This document shows positions 34,965 through 44,558 of a stretch of DNA of 64,000 nt, in pieces. The position numbers were made by a program, and so were the translations under genes. Position 1 is the stretch's first letter, and each line of letters begins with the position of its first letter. The stretch is from Pseudobutyrivibrio sp. ACV-2. Its GTDB lineage: Bacteria; Bacillota; Clostridia; Lachnospirales; Lachnospiraceae. The stretch is from positions 1 through 64,000 of the forward strand of contig NZ_FNQZ01000016.1 in NCBI RefSeq assembly GCF_900107545.1, in the 5' to 3' direction. Under the pieces are notes generated by a model. The model did not search any database and had not been told where the DNA came from. It worked only from the letters and a program-made list of their open reading frames with translations.

Positions 34965-34994
34965 AGCAGGTTTTCCCAACCGAGAAAACCTGCT
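34965..34994 (-). terminator. Terminator of eno
   Basis: AGCAGGTTTTC (34965-34975) pairs with GAGAAAACCTGCT (34982-34994) and on the minus strand is followed by GTTTTTTTATT. It lies 19 bp past the eno stop. Confidence 0.88.
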
Positions 34995-35012
34995 TTCTTA
35001 TAGCAAAATATT

Positions 35013-36407
<1,395 letters not shown>

Positions 36408-36537
36408 TTACACAAAGTTAGACTGTGCTAACTACAAGTAGATTAACAGAACCCCTTTATTTATTCAAGGATATTTTATATTTTGTTACTGAGCTTTTTT
36501 ATCAATAAGCCAGGTTAATACATAAAAATTTAGACAT

Positions 36538-36813
36538 TTATTCAGCATTAGTAACCCATTCGGAAGCTAGATATAAGGGTACATTTACCATCCAGTCCTG
36601 CTCTTTGTATCCAGACATAGAAAATCTTACCGGTTTTAGGTCATTATTTCCGTCAAAAATAGTTTTAAGGCTTTTTGATTTTAAGTTTTCTTCTGCCTTT
36701 ACTTCTATAGGATAAACATGATATTTTTGGATGACAAAATCCAATTCTAGAGTAGCTCGATCTCTTGTGTGGTAATATACTTTTTTACTAGCGAATATAC
36801 AATCAACTCCCAC
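36538..36813 (-). pseudogene. DUF4143-type ATPase C-terminal fragment
   Basis: 91 codons with the PD-(D/E)XK-like tail of AAA-ATPase/DUF4143 proteins: RATLELDFVIQKYHVYPIEV then KAEENLKSKSLK and SMSGYKEQDWMVNVPLYL. These proteins are normally about 400 residues; the ATPase half is missing and no ribosome-binding site is seen before the ATG. The upstream DNA carries repeated TTTTTACwAGCGAATAT words. Confidence 0.75.
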
Positions 36814-36865
36814 ATTTTTACAAACATAATAATATTCTATTGTTACATTTTTACAAGCGAATATT
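36783..36865 (+). repeat. Direct repeats of TTTTTAC(A/T)AGCGAATAT
   Basis: TTTTTACTAGCGAATAT at about 36783-36799 and TTTTTACAAGCGAATAT at about 36849-36865, with a related ACATTTTTACAAACATAATA between them. They flank the broken 5' end of the DUF4143 fragment and may mark a duplication joined to the deletion. Confidence 0.65.
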
Positions 36866-36970
36866 CTTATTTAGCTCACACTTTCTCAAACGATAAACAC
36901 CTTCAACATCTTTTCATTGCTTCAAGACCTTCAAATTGTTTACAATACTGCTGTATTACTGTTGAAAATA

Positions 36971-37010
36971 AAAGCCCTGGGTATCGACGCTTACCGCCAC
37001 CCCAAGGCTT
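36971..37010 (-). terminator. Terminator of the iron-sulfur/redox operon
   Basis: On the minus strand AAGCCTTGGG pairs with CCCAGGGCTT (one bulge) and is followed by TTATTTTC. It lies 40 bp past the stop at 37051. Confidence 0.7.
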
Positions 37011-37050
37011 AACTATAGAACTATTTTATTGTAACTAATAAACTACAAAC

Positions 37051-37443
37051 TTAGCCAATCTCCACTGCTTCCCCAAGTGAAAGCACTGCATTTCTAACAC
37101 ACTCAGGGCACTCGCATAACACTTGGCCCGTTGTGATACCCTTTAAATCCTTGCAGATTGTGGCACCACATTTTTCATTAAACTTGCTTACGATATCCTT
37201 TGAAAGTCTAGGTGTACCTTTGCCATCTGTAGCCATACCAGCCACCATAACGGCGCCGATAAGCGCACCACATGTACTTTCCATACATCCCATACCAGCT
37301 GCAAAGCCTGCCGACAGTTTCATAAGCTCCTCTGGAGCGATATTTATTTTATCTTCAAATGCTTTAAGCACTGATTGGGTGCAGTTGCACTGTCCTGTAG
37401 CCTTTAAATTTGCGGCTAAATTAGCTCTTTCTTCTATTGTCAT
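37051..37443 (-). CDS. C_GCAxxG_C_C family redox protein
   Basis: 130 aa. The defining cysteine pattern is present: CNCTQSVL (19-26), GMGCMESTCGALIGA (51-65), CGATICKDLKG (about 92-102) and CPECV. Family members are small cytosolic proteins thought to handle electrons or metal clusters; the exact activity is not known. The start overlaps the stop of the upstream membrane iron-sulfur gene by one base, so it is the third gene of a ferredoxin operon. Confidence 0.9.
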   Translation of the reverse strand: MTIEERANLAANLKATGQCNCTQSVLKAFEDKINIAPEELMKLSAGFAAGMGCMESTCGALIGAVMVAGMATDGKGTPRLSKDIVSKFNEKCGATICKDLKGITTGQVLCECPECVRNAVLSLGEAVEIG

Positions 37444-38030
37444 TACTTTGCTCCTTTTTCTTTTATCTTACATATGCCCTGAGTCATGGTTCCCATAGGA
37501 CAAAATGTGCACCAGGTTCTTTCTTTATATAGTACCATTACAATGAGGCCAATCAAAGTAGATGTAAGCATCAAACTGTAAAATCCATATCCAAACTGTG
37601 CTACCCAATCAGGAAAAATACTTCCAGAATAGGTCCATTCCCAAGGCACCTTAAAGGTCCAGAAAAGCTTTATCGCTTTGCGCAGAGTGCCAACACCGGC
37701 AAATACCTGATATGTTTGGAAAACCATTGTACCAAACATTGTAAGGAAAAATATTAAAAATCCATATCTAAACCATTTTGATGACAACCACTTTGGCGCA
37801 GGTTTCTTTCTGGAACATCCCACCTTTCTTCCTAATACCCAAAATAGCTGCCCCCTGCCACACATATTATTACAGAACCACTTGTTTCCACCTACTATTG
37901 CAAATATCAGAGGCAAAATGAAATCTATCATCCCTAACCATGCAAATAATATATTAAAGAAACCTAGAGCGAAATAAATGATGCTCCAAATCCAAAGATA
38001 GTTGTACCAGTGCTTTTTCTTGTTAGCCAT
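37443..38030 (-). CDS. NapH-like membrane protein with 4Fe-4S motifs
   Basis: 195 aa with four to five membrane spans (about 12-32, 34-46, 87-107, 148-168). Two cysteine motifs, CNNMCGRGQLFW (about 53-64) and CTFCPMGTMTQG (about 174-185), are typical of the Fer4_5/NapH group that pass electrons across or along the membrane. It overlaps the ferredoxin gene by 8 bases and the C_GCAxxG_C_C gene by one. The set suggests a membrane-linked electron route; the terminal acceptor is not encoded here. Confidence 0.85.
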   Translation of the reverse strand: MANKKKHWYNYLWIWSIIYFALGFFNILFAWLGMIDFILPLIFAIVGGNKWFCNNMCGRGQLFWVLGRKVGCSRKKPAPKWLSSKWFRYGFLIFFLTMFGTMVFQTYQVFAGVGTLRKAIKLFWTFKVPWEWTYSGSIFPDWVAQFGYGFYSLMLTSTLIGLIVMVLYKERTWCTFCPMGTMTQGICKIKEKGAK

Positions 38031-38229
38031 TTATCACTTCCCTCTCTTTCACTTCAATAACATTTGCTGGACAGGCTTTTGCACACAATCCACATCCCAC
38101 ACAGAGATTTTCATCTACAGTAGCATAGCATCCTCGATAGATTGATATTGCATTCTTAGGACACTGCAATCTACAGACTCCACAGGCAACACAGCCTGCT
38201 ACATTTACATTTGCTTTTTTCTTTGCCAT
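38023..38229 (-). CDS. Two-cluster ferredoxin (2x[4Fe-4S])
   Basis: 68 aa with CVACGVCRLQCP (13-24) and CVGCGLCAKACP (43-54), two complete CxxCxxCxxxCP motifs. First gene of the three-gene redox operon, divergent from hxlR-like 38344. An electron carrier in the cytosol, probably docking on the NapH-like protein encoded immediately after it with overlapping frames. Confidence 0.93.
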   Translation of the reverse strand: MAKKKANVNVAGCVACGVCRLQCPKNAISIYRGCYATVDENLCVGCGLCAKACPANVIEVKEREVING

Positions 38230-38343
38230 TTAGACTTCCTTTTACTTTCCACTTGTTTTTTGAATCCGATATGCATATTATATGTGGTATAAAAAACTTA
38301 TCAAGTACGCATTTTTTATTAATCTAGTAAGGAAAAACTGACT

Positions 38344-38676
38344 ATGAAAAAAGAACCATTATGTGATGAAATCGCAGGCGAAGGCTGCGGATTAAAGAAA
38401 GTATTAAATATTGTCGGCGGCAAATGGAAAATTATGATTCTCTGTGTCATCGACAACAATGAAGTTGCAAGATATGGTGATTTGCGCCGCTCAGTATTTG
38501 GAATCACAAACACTATGCTGGCCCAATCACTCAAAGAATTAGAAAAAGATGGCATGATACTGAGAACCCAGTATGATGAAATGCCAGTGCGAGTAGAATA
38601 CACTCTCACCGATAAAGCAAAATCGATGATACCTATTCTGCTACAGCTAAAAAAATGGGGCGAGGAAAATTTATAA
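38344..38676 (+). CDS. HxlR-family transcriptional regulator
   Basis: 110 aa, full length for the HxlR winged-helix family: LNIVGGKWKIMILCVI (21-36), RYGDLRRSVFGITNTMLAQSLKELEKDGMI-like recognition region, and VEYTLTDKAKSM wing. Two N-terminal cysteines (Cys7 and Cys15, CDEIAGEGC) could sense thiol or redox stress, as in HypR/QorR relatives. It is divergent from the ferredoxin operon with a 114-bp shared promoter region, so it probably controls that operon. Confidence 0.92.
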   Translation: MKKEPLCDEIAGEGCGLKKVLNIVGGKWKIMILCVIDNNEVARYGDLRRSVFGITNTMLAQSLKELEKDGMILRTQYDEMPVRVEYTLTDKAKSMIPILLQLKKWGEENL

Positions 38677-38719
38677 TTTCATTATTACATTGGCTAATGA
38701 TAACATTCTTTCCTCGCCC
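38658..38719 (+). terminator. Long-loop hairpin after the HxlR gene
   Basis: GGGCGAGGAAA (38658-38668), inside the last codons, is perfectly complementary to TTTCCTCGCCC (38709-38719). The 40-nt loop and lack of a U-tract make it a weaker terminator; it also serves the convergent nuclease gene. Confidence 0.5.
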
Positions 38720-38727
38720 AAGATGAA

Positions 38728-39714
38728 TTAAGGCCTACAGTTACCACATGAGGTATATCCTTGGTTAATTAAATCTTCTCTCGAACCATGATAATAGTCC
38801 TTATTTTTATCCTTCATATCACTCACAGATTTACAACTTGGGTAATGAAACTTCTTAGTATTCGTGTTCAACACATAGTCAGCCGCTTCATTCTCATTAC
38901 TTGCACTTGAAATATTAGCTTCTACGTTCTGCTCCTGTACTGGATTGGCTTCATTCGATAATTCACTATTACCACTTGCATAGTCAATAGCTATACCAGG
39001 TTGGGCATTGTAGCAATAGACATTAAACATCACTCCACGGCCTTGATCCTCAACAGAATAGGCCTCCATGAGAACACCTGATGCCACCAGATTATCACCT
39101 TCAAATATTGGTGTAACTCTGTATAAAACATGATTTCCCGTATTTTCTACATAATCAGCAACTTCATTTTCAAATGGAAGCATTCCCTGAACATTTAAAT
39201 ATCTGGTTCCAGTAATAAGGTTCTTTTCATTGGCATTTTCTCCGCTTAGCTGATATCCAATAAGATGACATCTGTTATATAGATAGTTCCCATCAACATA
39301 CTCATGATAATTTGCTGTATGCCAGCCACTAGGTTTTATGCTTCCTATCTCACCACGTTCTTCTGTTGGCATGAGCTCTTTACAGATGCTTGCATAAGCT
39401 ACACCGCATCTACCAAGTGAATCAAGATTACTGTATGATTCAAAGGCATCAGTTCTAACCTTATCTTCCTCTGTGAAATAGGGCACATTGTTATTTACTA
39501 CAGTATATGGACTACCTGTAAAGATCCCGACCTGTTCTAAAGAAAACTCTGTTGTTGCATCAGAAACAGGCGCCAACCCTGAAGTAGGTACTTCATCTGT
39601 ATCTGCTATCTCTATAGTACTTGCTTCGTTACTAGCAATGCCAGTGTCATAAAAACTATACCCACCAATTAAAATAGCAGTTACCGCTAAAATCATTAAT
39701 ATTTTCTTTTTCAT
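38728..39714 (-). CDS. Secreted DNA/RNA non-specific endonuclease
   Basis: 328 aa with an N-terminal signal or anchor (KKKILMILAVTAILIGGYSF). The NUC domain shows TANYHEYVDGNYLYNRCHLIG with the catalytic-type His in NRCHLIGYQL, then GENANEKNLITGTRYLNVQGM, including the conserved Asn and Arg that bind magnesium and phosphate; this is the EndA/NucA-like DNA-entry nuclease type. The C-terminal 50 residues have a zinc-ribbon-like FHYPSCKSVSDM...GYTSCGNCRP, as in many Firmicutes surface nucleases. Probable role in nucleic-acid scavenging or DNA uptake; no competence genes are nearby. Confidence 0.9.
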   Translation of the reverse strand: MKKKILMILAVTAILIGGYSFYDTGIASNEASTIEIADTDEVPTSGLAPVSDATTEFSLEQVGIFTGSPYTVVNNNVPYFTEEDKVRTDAFESYSNLDSLGRCGVAYASICKELMPTEERGEIGSIKPSGWHTANYHEYVDGNYLYNRCHLIGYQLSGENANEKNLITGTRYLNVQGMLPFENEVADYVENTGNHVLYRVTPIFEGDNLVASGVLMEAYSVEDQGRGVMFNVYCYNAQPGIAIDYASGNSELSNEANPVQEQNVEANISSASNENEAADYVLNTNTKKFHYPSCKSVSDMKDKNKDYYHGSREDLINQGYTSCGNCRP

Positions 39715-39823
39715 ACATGTCCTCCGTGTTGCCGCATTATCTATACAACTAATATAAATGCAAAATAACTACTTATCAATGATAACATTTCTTTCATTAG
39801 GGAATATATTTATCCTACCAATC

Positions 39824-39852
39824 CTTGACGTCAGTGCGCAAACGTGATATCC
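39824..39852 (+). promoter_or_regulatory. Sigma-A-like promoter for the 60-aa gene
   Basis: TTGACG, 17-bp spacer, TATCCT, ending 52 bp before the ATG at 39904. The -35 box is near consensus, the -10 box fair. Confidence 0.55.
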
Positions 39853-39903
39853 TGTCAAGGTTTGTGAATAAATTGTGTTTTTTATAACGAAAGGGTACGA
39901 GAT

Positions 39904-40086
39904 ATGAGAATTAAAGATATTATTGCAGAGTTAAGTCAATACGATGAAAACATCGAGCTTGTAATAGATGTAGACGGCAAATGCACAACACCAGCATTTA
40001 TGAAAAAAGATATAGTTAATTTTAAGCATGATTATTCTGGTACGTTATTTACTGATGAAGCAATAGTACTTTCAGCACGAATCTAA
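39904..40086 (+). CDS. Small hypothetical protein
   Basis: 60 aa, reading MRIKDIIAELSQYDENIELV and ending FTDEAIVLSARI. GAAAGGG lies about 10 nt upstream, a promoter further up and a textbook terminator downstream, so it is a genuine small gene although I do not recognise a family. The N-terminus resembles the small helix-strand proteins annotated only as hypothetical in Lachnospiraceae. Cytosolic. Confidence 0.65.
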   Translation: MRIKDIIAELSQYDENIELVIDVDGKCTTPAFMKKDIVNFKHDYSGTLFTDEAIVLSARI

Positions 40087-40110
40087 TATAATTTGCATAT
40101 ATTATCCAGG

Positions 40111-40150
40111 CAGCCACTTCTTTGATGATTAGAAGATGGCTGTTTTTTTT
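40111..40150 (+). terminator. Terminator of the 60-aa gene
   Basis: CAGCCACTTCT (40111-40121) pairs with AGAAGATGGCTG (40131-40142) with one mismatch, followed by eight T residues. Confidence 0.92.
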
Positions 40151-40208
40151 ATCTTTTAACAAAAGGATATTAATTTAATATTAGGGGTGCAACTTGAACC
40201 CGTTAGAA

Positions 40209-40228
40209 ACGTGCGCCGCTAGACGCAC
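40209..40228. other. Small hairpin GTGCG/CGCAC
   Basis: GTGCG (around 40211-40215) and CGCAC (around 40224-40228) form a short stem between the 60-aa gene and dxs. Together with the neighbouring ACTTGAACCCG word it resembles a broken structural RNA, but no complete tRNA can be folded. Confidence 0.3.
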
Positions 40229-40235
40229 ACTAAAA

Positions 40236-40263
40236 GCCAGCTATATGCTTGATTATAGCTGGC
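40236..40263 (-). terminator. Terminator of dxs
   Basis: GCCAGCTATA (40236-40245) pairs perfectly with TATAGCTGGC (40254-40263); on the minus strand TTTTAG follows. It lies 13 bp past the dxs stop. Confidence 0.8.
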
Positions 40264-40275
40264 CAATGACGGAAC

Positions 40276-42036
40276 CTACTTTATTATATTCTTTATATCC
40301 TCTACTATCTGTTCTGTAGACATTCCTACACTCTTAATCAAATCTTCTGGATTATATCTATCGTAGAATTCCTTATCGAGTCCATAGTTTAAAACCTTCA
40401 TATCTGAAGAACCATAGAATGAAGCAATTTTTTGACCAAAGCCACCTTCTACTATGCCATCTTCAAGTGTGACAATAACCTGATGGTTTGATTTGAGTTT
40501 TTCAAGCAATTCCTTATCAACGCCAGATGCAAATCTAGGATTGATTAATGTTGGAGTGAATCCCATTTCAGATTTGATTGTATCAGCAAGTGCTTCTCCG
40601 CGCTGATAGAAATCTCCTAAGGCAAGAATGGCAACTTTCTCTCCGCTAAGCTCTACTTTATATTTATCAATTGTAGAATAGCTTGCGTCTGCTGCTCTAT
40701 GTGTAACCTGATTTCCTGGAACTAGAATCATTACTGGATGCTCATTTTGATCTACAGACCAAGCTAGCATATTGCTGTATTCTTCTGCAGATGAAGGAGC
40801 AAGCACTACAAGGTTTGGAATATTTGTAAATGCTGCCAAGCCAAAGATTCCTAGGTGAGTTACATCTGTAAGCCCATCAAATGATGAATAGTTTAAGAGC
40901 ATAGTTACAGGATTGTTGTTGATACATACATCCTGGGAGATTTGATCATAAGCTCTTTGCATAAATGTCATGTTTGTGACGACAAGTGGCTTTGCTCCGT
41001 TCTTTGCAACTCCAGATGCAATAGCAACTGCTGCTTCCTCGGCAATTCCTACATCTAAATACTGTTCTCCAAGCTCAGCTCTTACTTCCGGTGTAAGACC
41101 GATGGCTCCTGGCATAGATGGAGTAATAACTAAAAAGTCCTTATCAGCTTTGGCCTTATCAATAATGTATTTAATGGTGATATCTGTGTAGCTTTCACCA
41201 TCTCCAAAGCTAATGGTAGGCTTGCCTGTTTCTCTATCAAATGGGAGAGTCCAATGCCATGCTTCTTTATTTTCTTCCGCAAGTGCATAGCCCAAGCCCT
41301 TCTTTGTATGAATATGAAGTACGATTGGATGATTGATATCCTTTACCTTTTCAAACAAAGCAATCATAGACTGGATATCATTTCCATTTTCTTCATAAAT
41401 GTAATCTAAACCATATGCCTTAAAAATATTGTTTTCAGCCTTGCCGTTAGATTCACGTAAGTCTGCAAGATTTTTATACATTCCACCGTGAGTTTCAGCA
41501 ATAGCCATCTCATTATCATTAACGATAACTATGAAGTTTGTGTTCATCTCACCGGCAACATTCAATGCTTCCATTGCCTCACCGCCTGAAAGTGAACCAT
41601 CACCTATAATAGCGATAATGTTTTCCTTATCTTTCTTAAGGTCTCTAGCCTTTGCAAGACCTGCTGCTAGTGCAATTGATGTGGATGTATGTCCAATGTT
41701 AAAGAAATCATGCTCACTTTCCTCCGGATTAGTGTAGCCAGAATCCTCTGTAAATCGTGCATCATCAATATATCCATTTCTTCTTCCAGTCAAAAGCTTA
41801 TGCGGATAGCTTTGATGAGATACATCAAATACAAATTTGTCCTTTGGTGAATCGAATACGTAATGAAGAGCGATTGTGGCCTCAACCATTCCAAAGTTTG
41901 GTCCAAAGTGACCTCCAATCTTTGTGAGCCTATTAAAAAGTGCCTCACGCATTTCTCCTGCTAGATTCTCTAATTCATCAGCTGACAGTTTCTTTACATC
42001 AGCGGGTGAATCTATATTTTTTAATATTTCATACAT
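40276..42036 (-). CDS. dxs: 1-deoxy-D-xylulose-5-phosphate synthase
   Basis: 586 aa from the ATG at 42036 (AAAGGAAG upstream), slightly shorter than the 620-640 aa of typical DXS. It condenses pyruvate with glyceraldehyde-3-phosphate to make DXP for isoprenoids, thiamine and pyridoxal. The thiamine-diphosphate motif IIGDGSLSGGEAMEALNVAG and NDNEMAIAETHGGMY are intact; the transketolase pyrimidine domain has LDVGIAEEAAVAIASGVAKN with the key Glu, and the C-terminal transketolase domain is complete. The promoter has a 19-bp spacer filled by a palindrome, typical of MerR control, and a MerR gene is divergent. This may be a regulated paralogue beside a housekeeping DXS elsewhere. Confidence 0.93.
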   Translation of the reverse strand: MYEILKNIDSPADVKKLSADELENLAGEMREALFNRLTKIGGHFGPNFGMVEATIALHYVFDSPKDKFVFDVSHQSYPHKLLTGRRNGYIDDARFTEDSGYTNPEESEHDFFNIGHTSTSIALAAGLAKARDLKKDKENIIAIIGDGSLSGGEAMEALNVAGEMNTNFIVIVNDNEMAIAETHGGMYKNLADLRESNGKAENNIFKAYGLDYIYEENGNDIQSMIALFEKVKDINHPIVLHIHTKKGLGYALAEENKEAWHWTLPFDRETGKPTISFGDGESYTDITIKYIIDKAKADKDFLVITPSMPGAIGLTPEVRAELGEQYLDVGIAEEAAVAIASGVAKNGAKPLVVTNMTFMQRAYDQISQDVCINNNPVTMLLNYSSFDGLTDVTHLGIFGLAAFTNIPNLVVLAPSSAEEYSNMLAWSVDQNEHPVMILVPGNQVTHRAADASYSTIDKYKVELSGEKVAILALGDFYQRGEALADTIKSEMGFTPTLINPRFASGVDKELLEKLKSNHQVIVTLEDGIVEGGFGQKIASFYGSSDMKVLNYGLDKEFYDRYNPEDLIKSVGMSTEQIVEDIKNIIK

Positions 42037-42070
42037 AGTTTTTTCTTCCTTTCTATTTGATACGAAATGA

Positions 42071-42101
42071 ATACTAGCACCTATAGTTAACTTTAGGTCA
42101 A
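42071..42101 (-). promoter_or_regulatory. MerR-type promoter and operator of dxs
   Basis: Minus-strand -35 TTGACC (42101-42096), 19-bp spacer, -10 TAGTAT (42076-42071). ACCTATAGTTAACTTTAGGT (42079-42098), a 20-bp near-perfect palindrome centred on GTTAAC, fills the spacer. This is the hallmark of promoters activated by MerR proteins. Confidence 0.85.
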
Positions 42102-42185
42102 GGTTTTCTTGCACATTAATTTATATCATGCTAAAATCCACGTAATTAAAGTATTTTTTTAGTACAAGGTTTTGGAGGTCTTATG

Positions 42186-42632
42186 ATGTATACAATTGGC
42201 CAAGTTTCAGAAATGTTTAATATCCCTATTTCAACTTTGCGCTACTACGATAAGGAAGGTTTCTTTCCTAATATGGAGCGCCAGTCTGGAATAAGAAAGT
42301 TTTCAGATGCAGAAATTTCAGCATTACATATAATCGAATGTCTAAAATGTTCTGGCCTAGAAATTAAAGAAATCAAGCAATTCATGGAAATGACTACAAA
42401 GGGAGCTGAAACCTACGAAGCTAGAAAGAAGCTCCTTGAAACAAGGCGTGCCGCTGTAGAAGCTGAAATTGCGCAACTTCAAAAAACTCTAGATATGCTT
42501 AAATACAAATGCTGGTACTATGAAACTGCTATTAAAGATGGAAATGAAGATGGAATCAAAGCCATGCTTCCTGACAATCTTCCACCTGAGATTCAAAAGC
42601 TTTATGACAACGGAAGCGGACACACAGCCTAA
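42186..42632 (+). CDS. MerR-family transcriptional regulator
   Basis: 148 aa. GGAGG (42174-42178) is 7 nt before the second ATG (42186), preferred over 42183. N-terminal HTH: MYTIGQVSEMFNIPISTLRYYDKEGFFP; then the coiled coil (about 75-115, ETRRAAVEAEIAQLQKTLDML) used for dimerisation. The C-terminal 30 residues lack obvious metal-binding cysteines except CWYYE, placing it with the ligand- or stress-sensing branch (YfmP/AdhR-like). Divergent from dxs, whose promoter carries a MerR operator 84-107 bp upstream of this start. Confidence 0.93.
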   Translation: MYTIGQVSEMFNIPISTLRYYDKEGFFPNMERQSGIRKFSDAEISALHIIECLKCSGLEIKEIKQFMEMTTKGAETYEARKKLLETRRAAVEAEIAQLQKTLDMLKYKCWYYETAIKDGNEDGIKAMLPDNLPPEIQKLYDNGSGHTA

Positions 42633-42778
42633 TTATTTAATATATCACTTAGACAAAATGGTATTGAGCCATATATTTACTTATTTACTCTGGCCCGGGA
42701 GGGCCGTGTAATTATAATTCTATCTTTACATTAAATATCTGTTTTGCATATTAATAGCATATATTTTATAATATACTC

Positions 42779-43807
42779 ATGAGTAATGAGTATCGAAACG
42801 AACAAGACATTAAAAATAACACAAAAATAAATGAGCTCTTAAATGATATGCCAGAGTTCTTAGAGGATTTTCATACCCACTTGGACTCAAGGAATCGTTC
42901 TACAAACACAATTCTTGGGTATATGTATGAGATAAATGTATTCCTAAGATTCATGGCTGTAACATTAAAGAAGGAAAATATCAAAGATATCCAGGTTACT
43001 GATTTAGATAAAATCAGAATGACCCAGATTGAAAGATATATCGCTGAATCAGAGGATGGAATCAAGCTAAGTGAAACTGCACGCCGCAGGAAGCTTTCTG
43101 TGCTTAAGACCATGTATAAGTATTACCTGGCTATTGGTGCAATCAAAAACAATCCTACACTTCTCGTGGAAGGTCCAAAGCTTCATGAAAGAGACGTGGT
43201 AAAGCTCAGTGATTCAGAAGTTTCAGCTTTATTAAATTGTATACAAAATCAGGATAAAATTTCAGAACATGCCAAGGCTTACAATAAGCGCATGGTTGAC
43301 AGAGATATGGCCATTATTATGGTGTTGCTTGGCACTGGTATGCGTGTTTCAGAGCTTGTGGGACTTAATCTTTCAGACATTGATACTACCGAAGAACACA
43401 AAGTGTATTTCAGTATTATCAGAAAAGGTGGAGATTATGATAAGGTACGTGTAATCACTCCTGTATACAATGCCGTGGCTGATTACATCGAGTTTTCTCG
43501 CCCTCTACTGCTCTCTTCTACTGATGAGAATGCGCTGTTCATTTCAACCCAGGGTAAAAGAATATCCGTAAATGCGGTACAAAAAATGCTTAAGAAATAC
43601 TGCAAAGCTGCTGGCCTTTCTGATAAGTACTCTCCTCACAAGATGAGGGCAACTTTCGCTACCAAAGTTTACGCAGAAACAAAGGACATCTATGCAATCA
43701 AAGATGCCCTTCATCATAGCAATATTGATACTTCCAAGCATTATATTTCGGATAAAGAAGCTAGAATTGATGCTGCGGCGGAGGCGGCGAGTGCCTTCTT
43801 CAAATAG
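42779..43807 (+). CDS. Tyrosine recombinase / phage-type integrase
   Basis: 342 aa. N-terminal SAM-like core-binding domain (about 25-120, RSTNTILGYMYEINVFLRFM) and a catalytic domain with Arg in LLGTGMRVSELVGLNLSDI, Lys in IIRKGGDYDKVR, the SPHKMRATFAT box (HxxR), HHSNIDTSKHYI and the nucleophile Tyr in that last block. It resembles XerC/D-like recombinases of Lachnospiraceae rather than large phage integrases. Weak ribosome-binding site. No excisionase or phage genes are near; a tRNA-end-like sequence 750 bp downstream may be its attachment site. Confidence 0.93.
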   Translation: MSNEYRNEQDIKNNTKINELLNDMPEFLEDFHTHLDSRNRSTNTILGYMYEINVFLRFMAVTLKKENIKDIQVTDLDKIRMTQIERYIAESEDGIKLSETARRRKLSVLKTMYKYYLAIGAIKNNPTLLVEGPKLHERDVVKLSDSEVSALLNCIQNQDKISEHAKAYNKRMVDRDMAIIMVLLGTGMRVSELVGLNLSDIDTTEEHKVYFSIIRKGGDYDKVRVITPVYNAVADYIEFSRPLLLSSTDENALFISTQGKRISVNAVQKMLKKYCKAAGLSDKYSPHKMRATFATKVYAETKDIYAIKDALHHSNIDTSKHYISDKEARIDAAAEAASAFFK

Positions 43808-44558
43808 AAATAGAATAATAGTCCAATCATTTAATTAAAAGCTTTAATTCCCTTTAAAACATGTCCATTATTATCAAACAATAATAATGTATAATCTGGA
43901 GCAATTTAATCCAATGGAATGCAATTTCTTATGTTTGGCCATTTAGAGATTTCTGGGCATATATAAATCTTTTTACAATGGTAATGGTTTTCTTCTATGT
44001 AACAAGCTCTTGGTTCCATACGGAACCAGGAGCTTTTTTCCATTATTTCTAATTAACGTTACGTTATTCCATATTATTGGAAAAGCTCATTCTTTCCTCT
44101 GTTTTTGGTTTTTCCATTAACTTCAATTAAGGCTCCATTAATGCCAATTATTGGAAAATTTAATCTTATGTGTACCATTTCTAGATTTTTGGGCCATTTT
44201 ATATATAGGCTAGCCTATCAAAATTGGGGTCCGTTTGTTCCTTGCAAGCATAGACAAATGTCCTTTTTTTCCATTAAAACTCCGTTTTAATGAATTTCGT
44301 TGTGTAACCCCAAACCCTTGATATTGAAGAAATCTCAAAGGCTACGCACTGTAGGAATATATTCAACAAGAATATGAAAAGAAAATTTTTATTTGCTGCT
44401 TGAAATTATATCCTGAGAATCTTCGCCAGCAAGGACTTCGCAAGTGACATGTGTCATCCTTGACGGCTCAGCTTCTCTGGATAACCAATAAACAAGCAAA
44501 GAAAAGGAAAAAGCTTGAGAATTCAACATTCTCAAACTCTAATCATTAAAAAATATTA
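43808..44558. other. Long non-coding region between integrase and tRNA-end sequence
   Basis: No protein-like frame. It contains a terminator (44005-44040), two diverged copies of a sequence of about 55 bp (near 43920-43972 and 44155-44210, both reading TCTTATGT...CCATTT...AGATTT.TGGGC), a TTGAGAAT/ATTCTCAA hairpin near 44513-44533 and the palindrome TGACATGTGTCA near 44445-44456. An integrated element's att-proximal DNA or decayed genes would look like this. Confidence 0.5.
44005..44040 (+). terminator. Strong intrinsic terminator in the non-coding region
   Basis: AGCTCTTGGTTCC (44005-44017) pairs with GGAACCAGGAGCT (44022-44034), one mismatch, loop ATAC, followed by six T residues. It could end a transcript from the integrase gene or a small RNA covering 43810-44040. 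Confidence 0.85.

Noticed and set aside
40190-40228. tRNA-like sequence GTGCAACTTGAACCCG
   Set aside because: It contains a T-loop-like word, but the stems do not pair and no cloverleaf forms.
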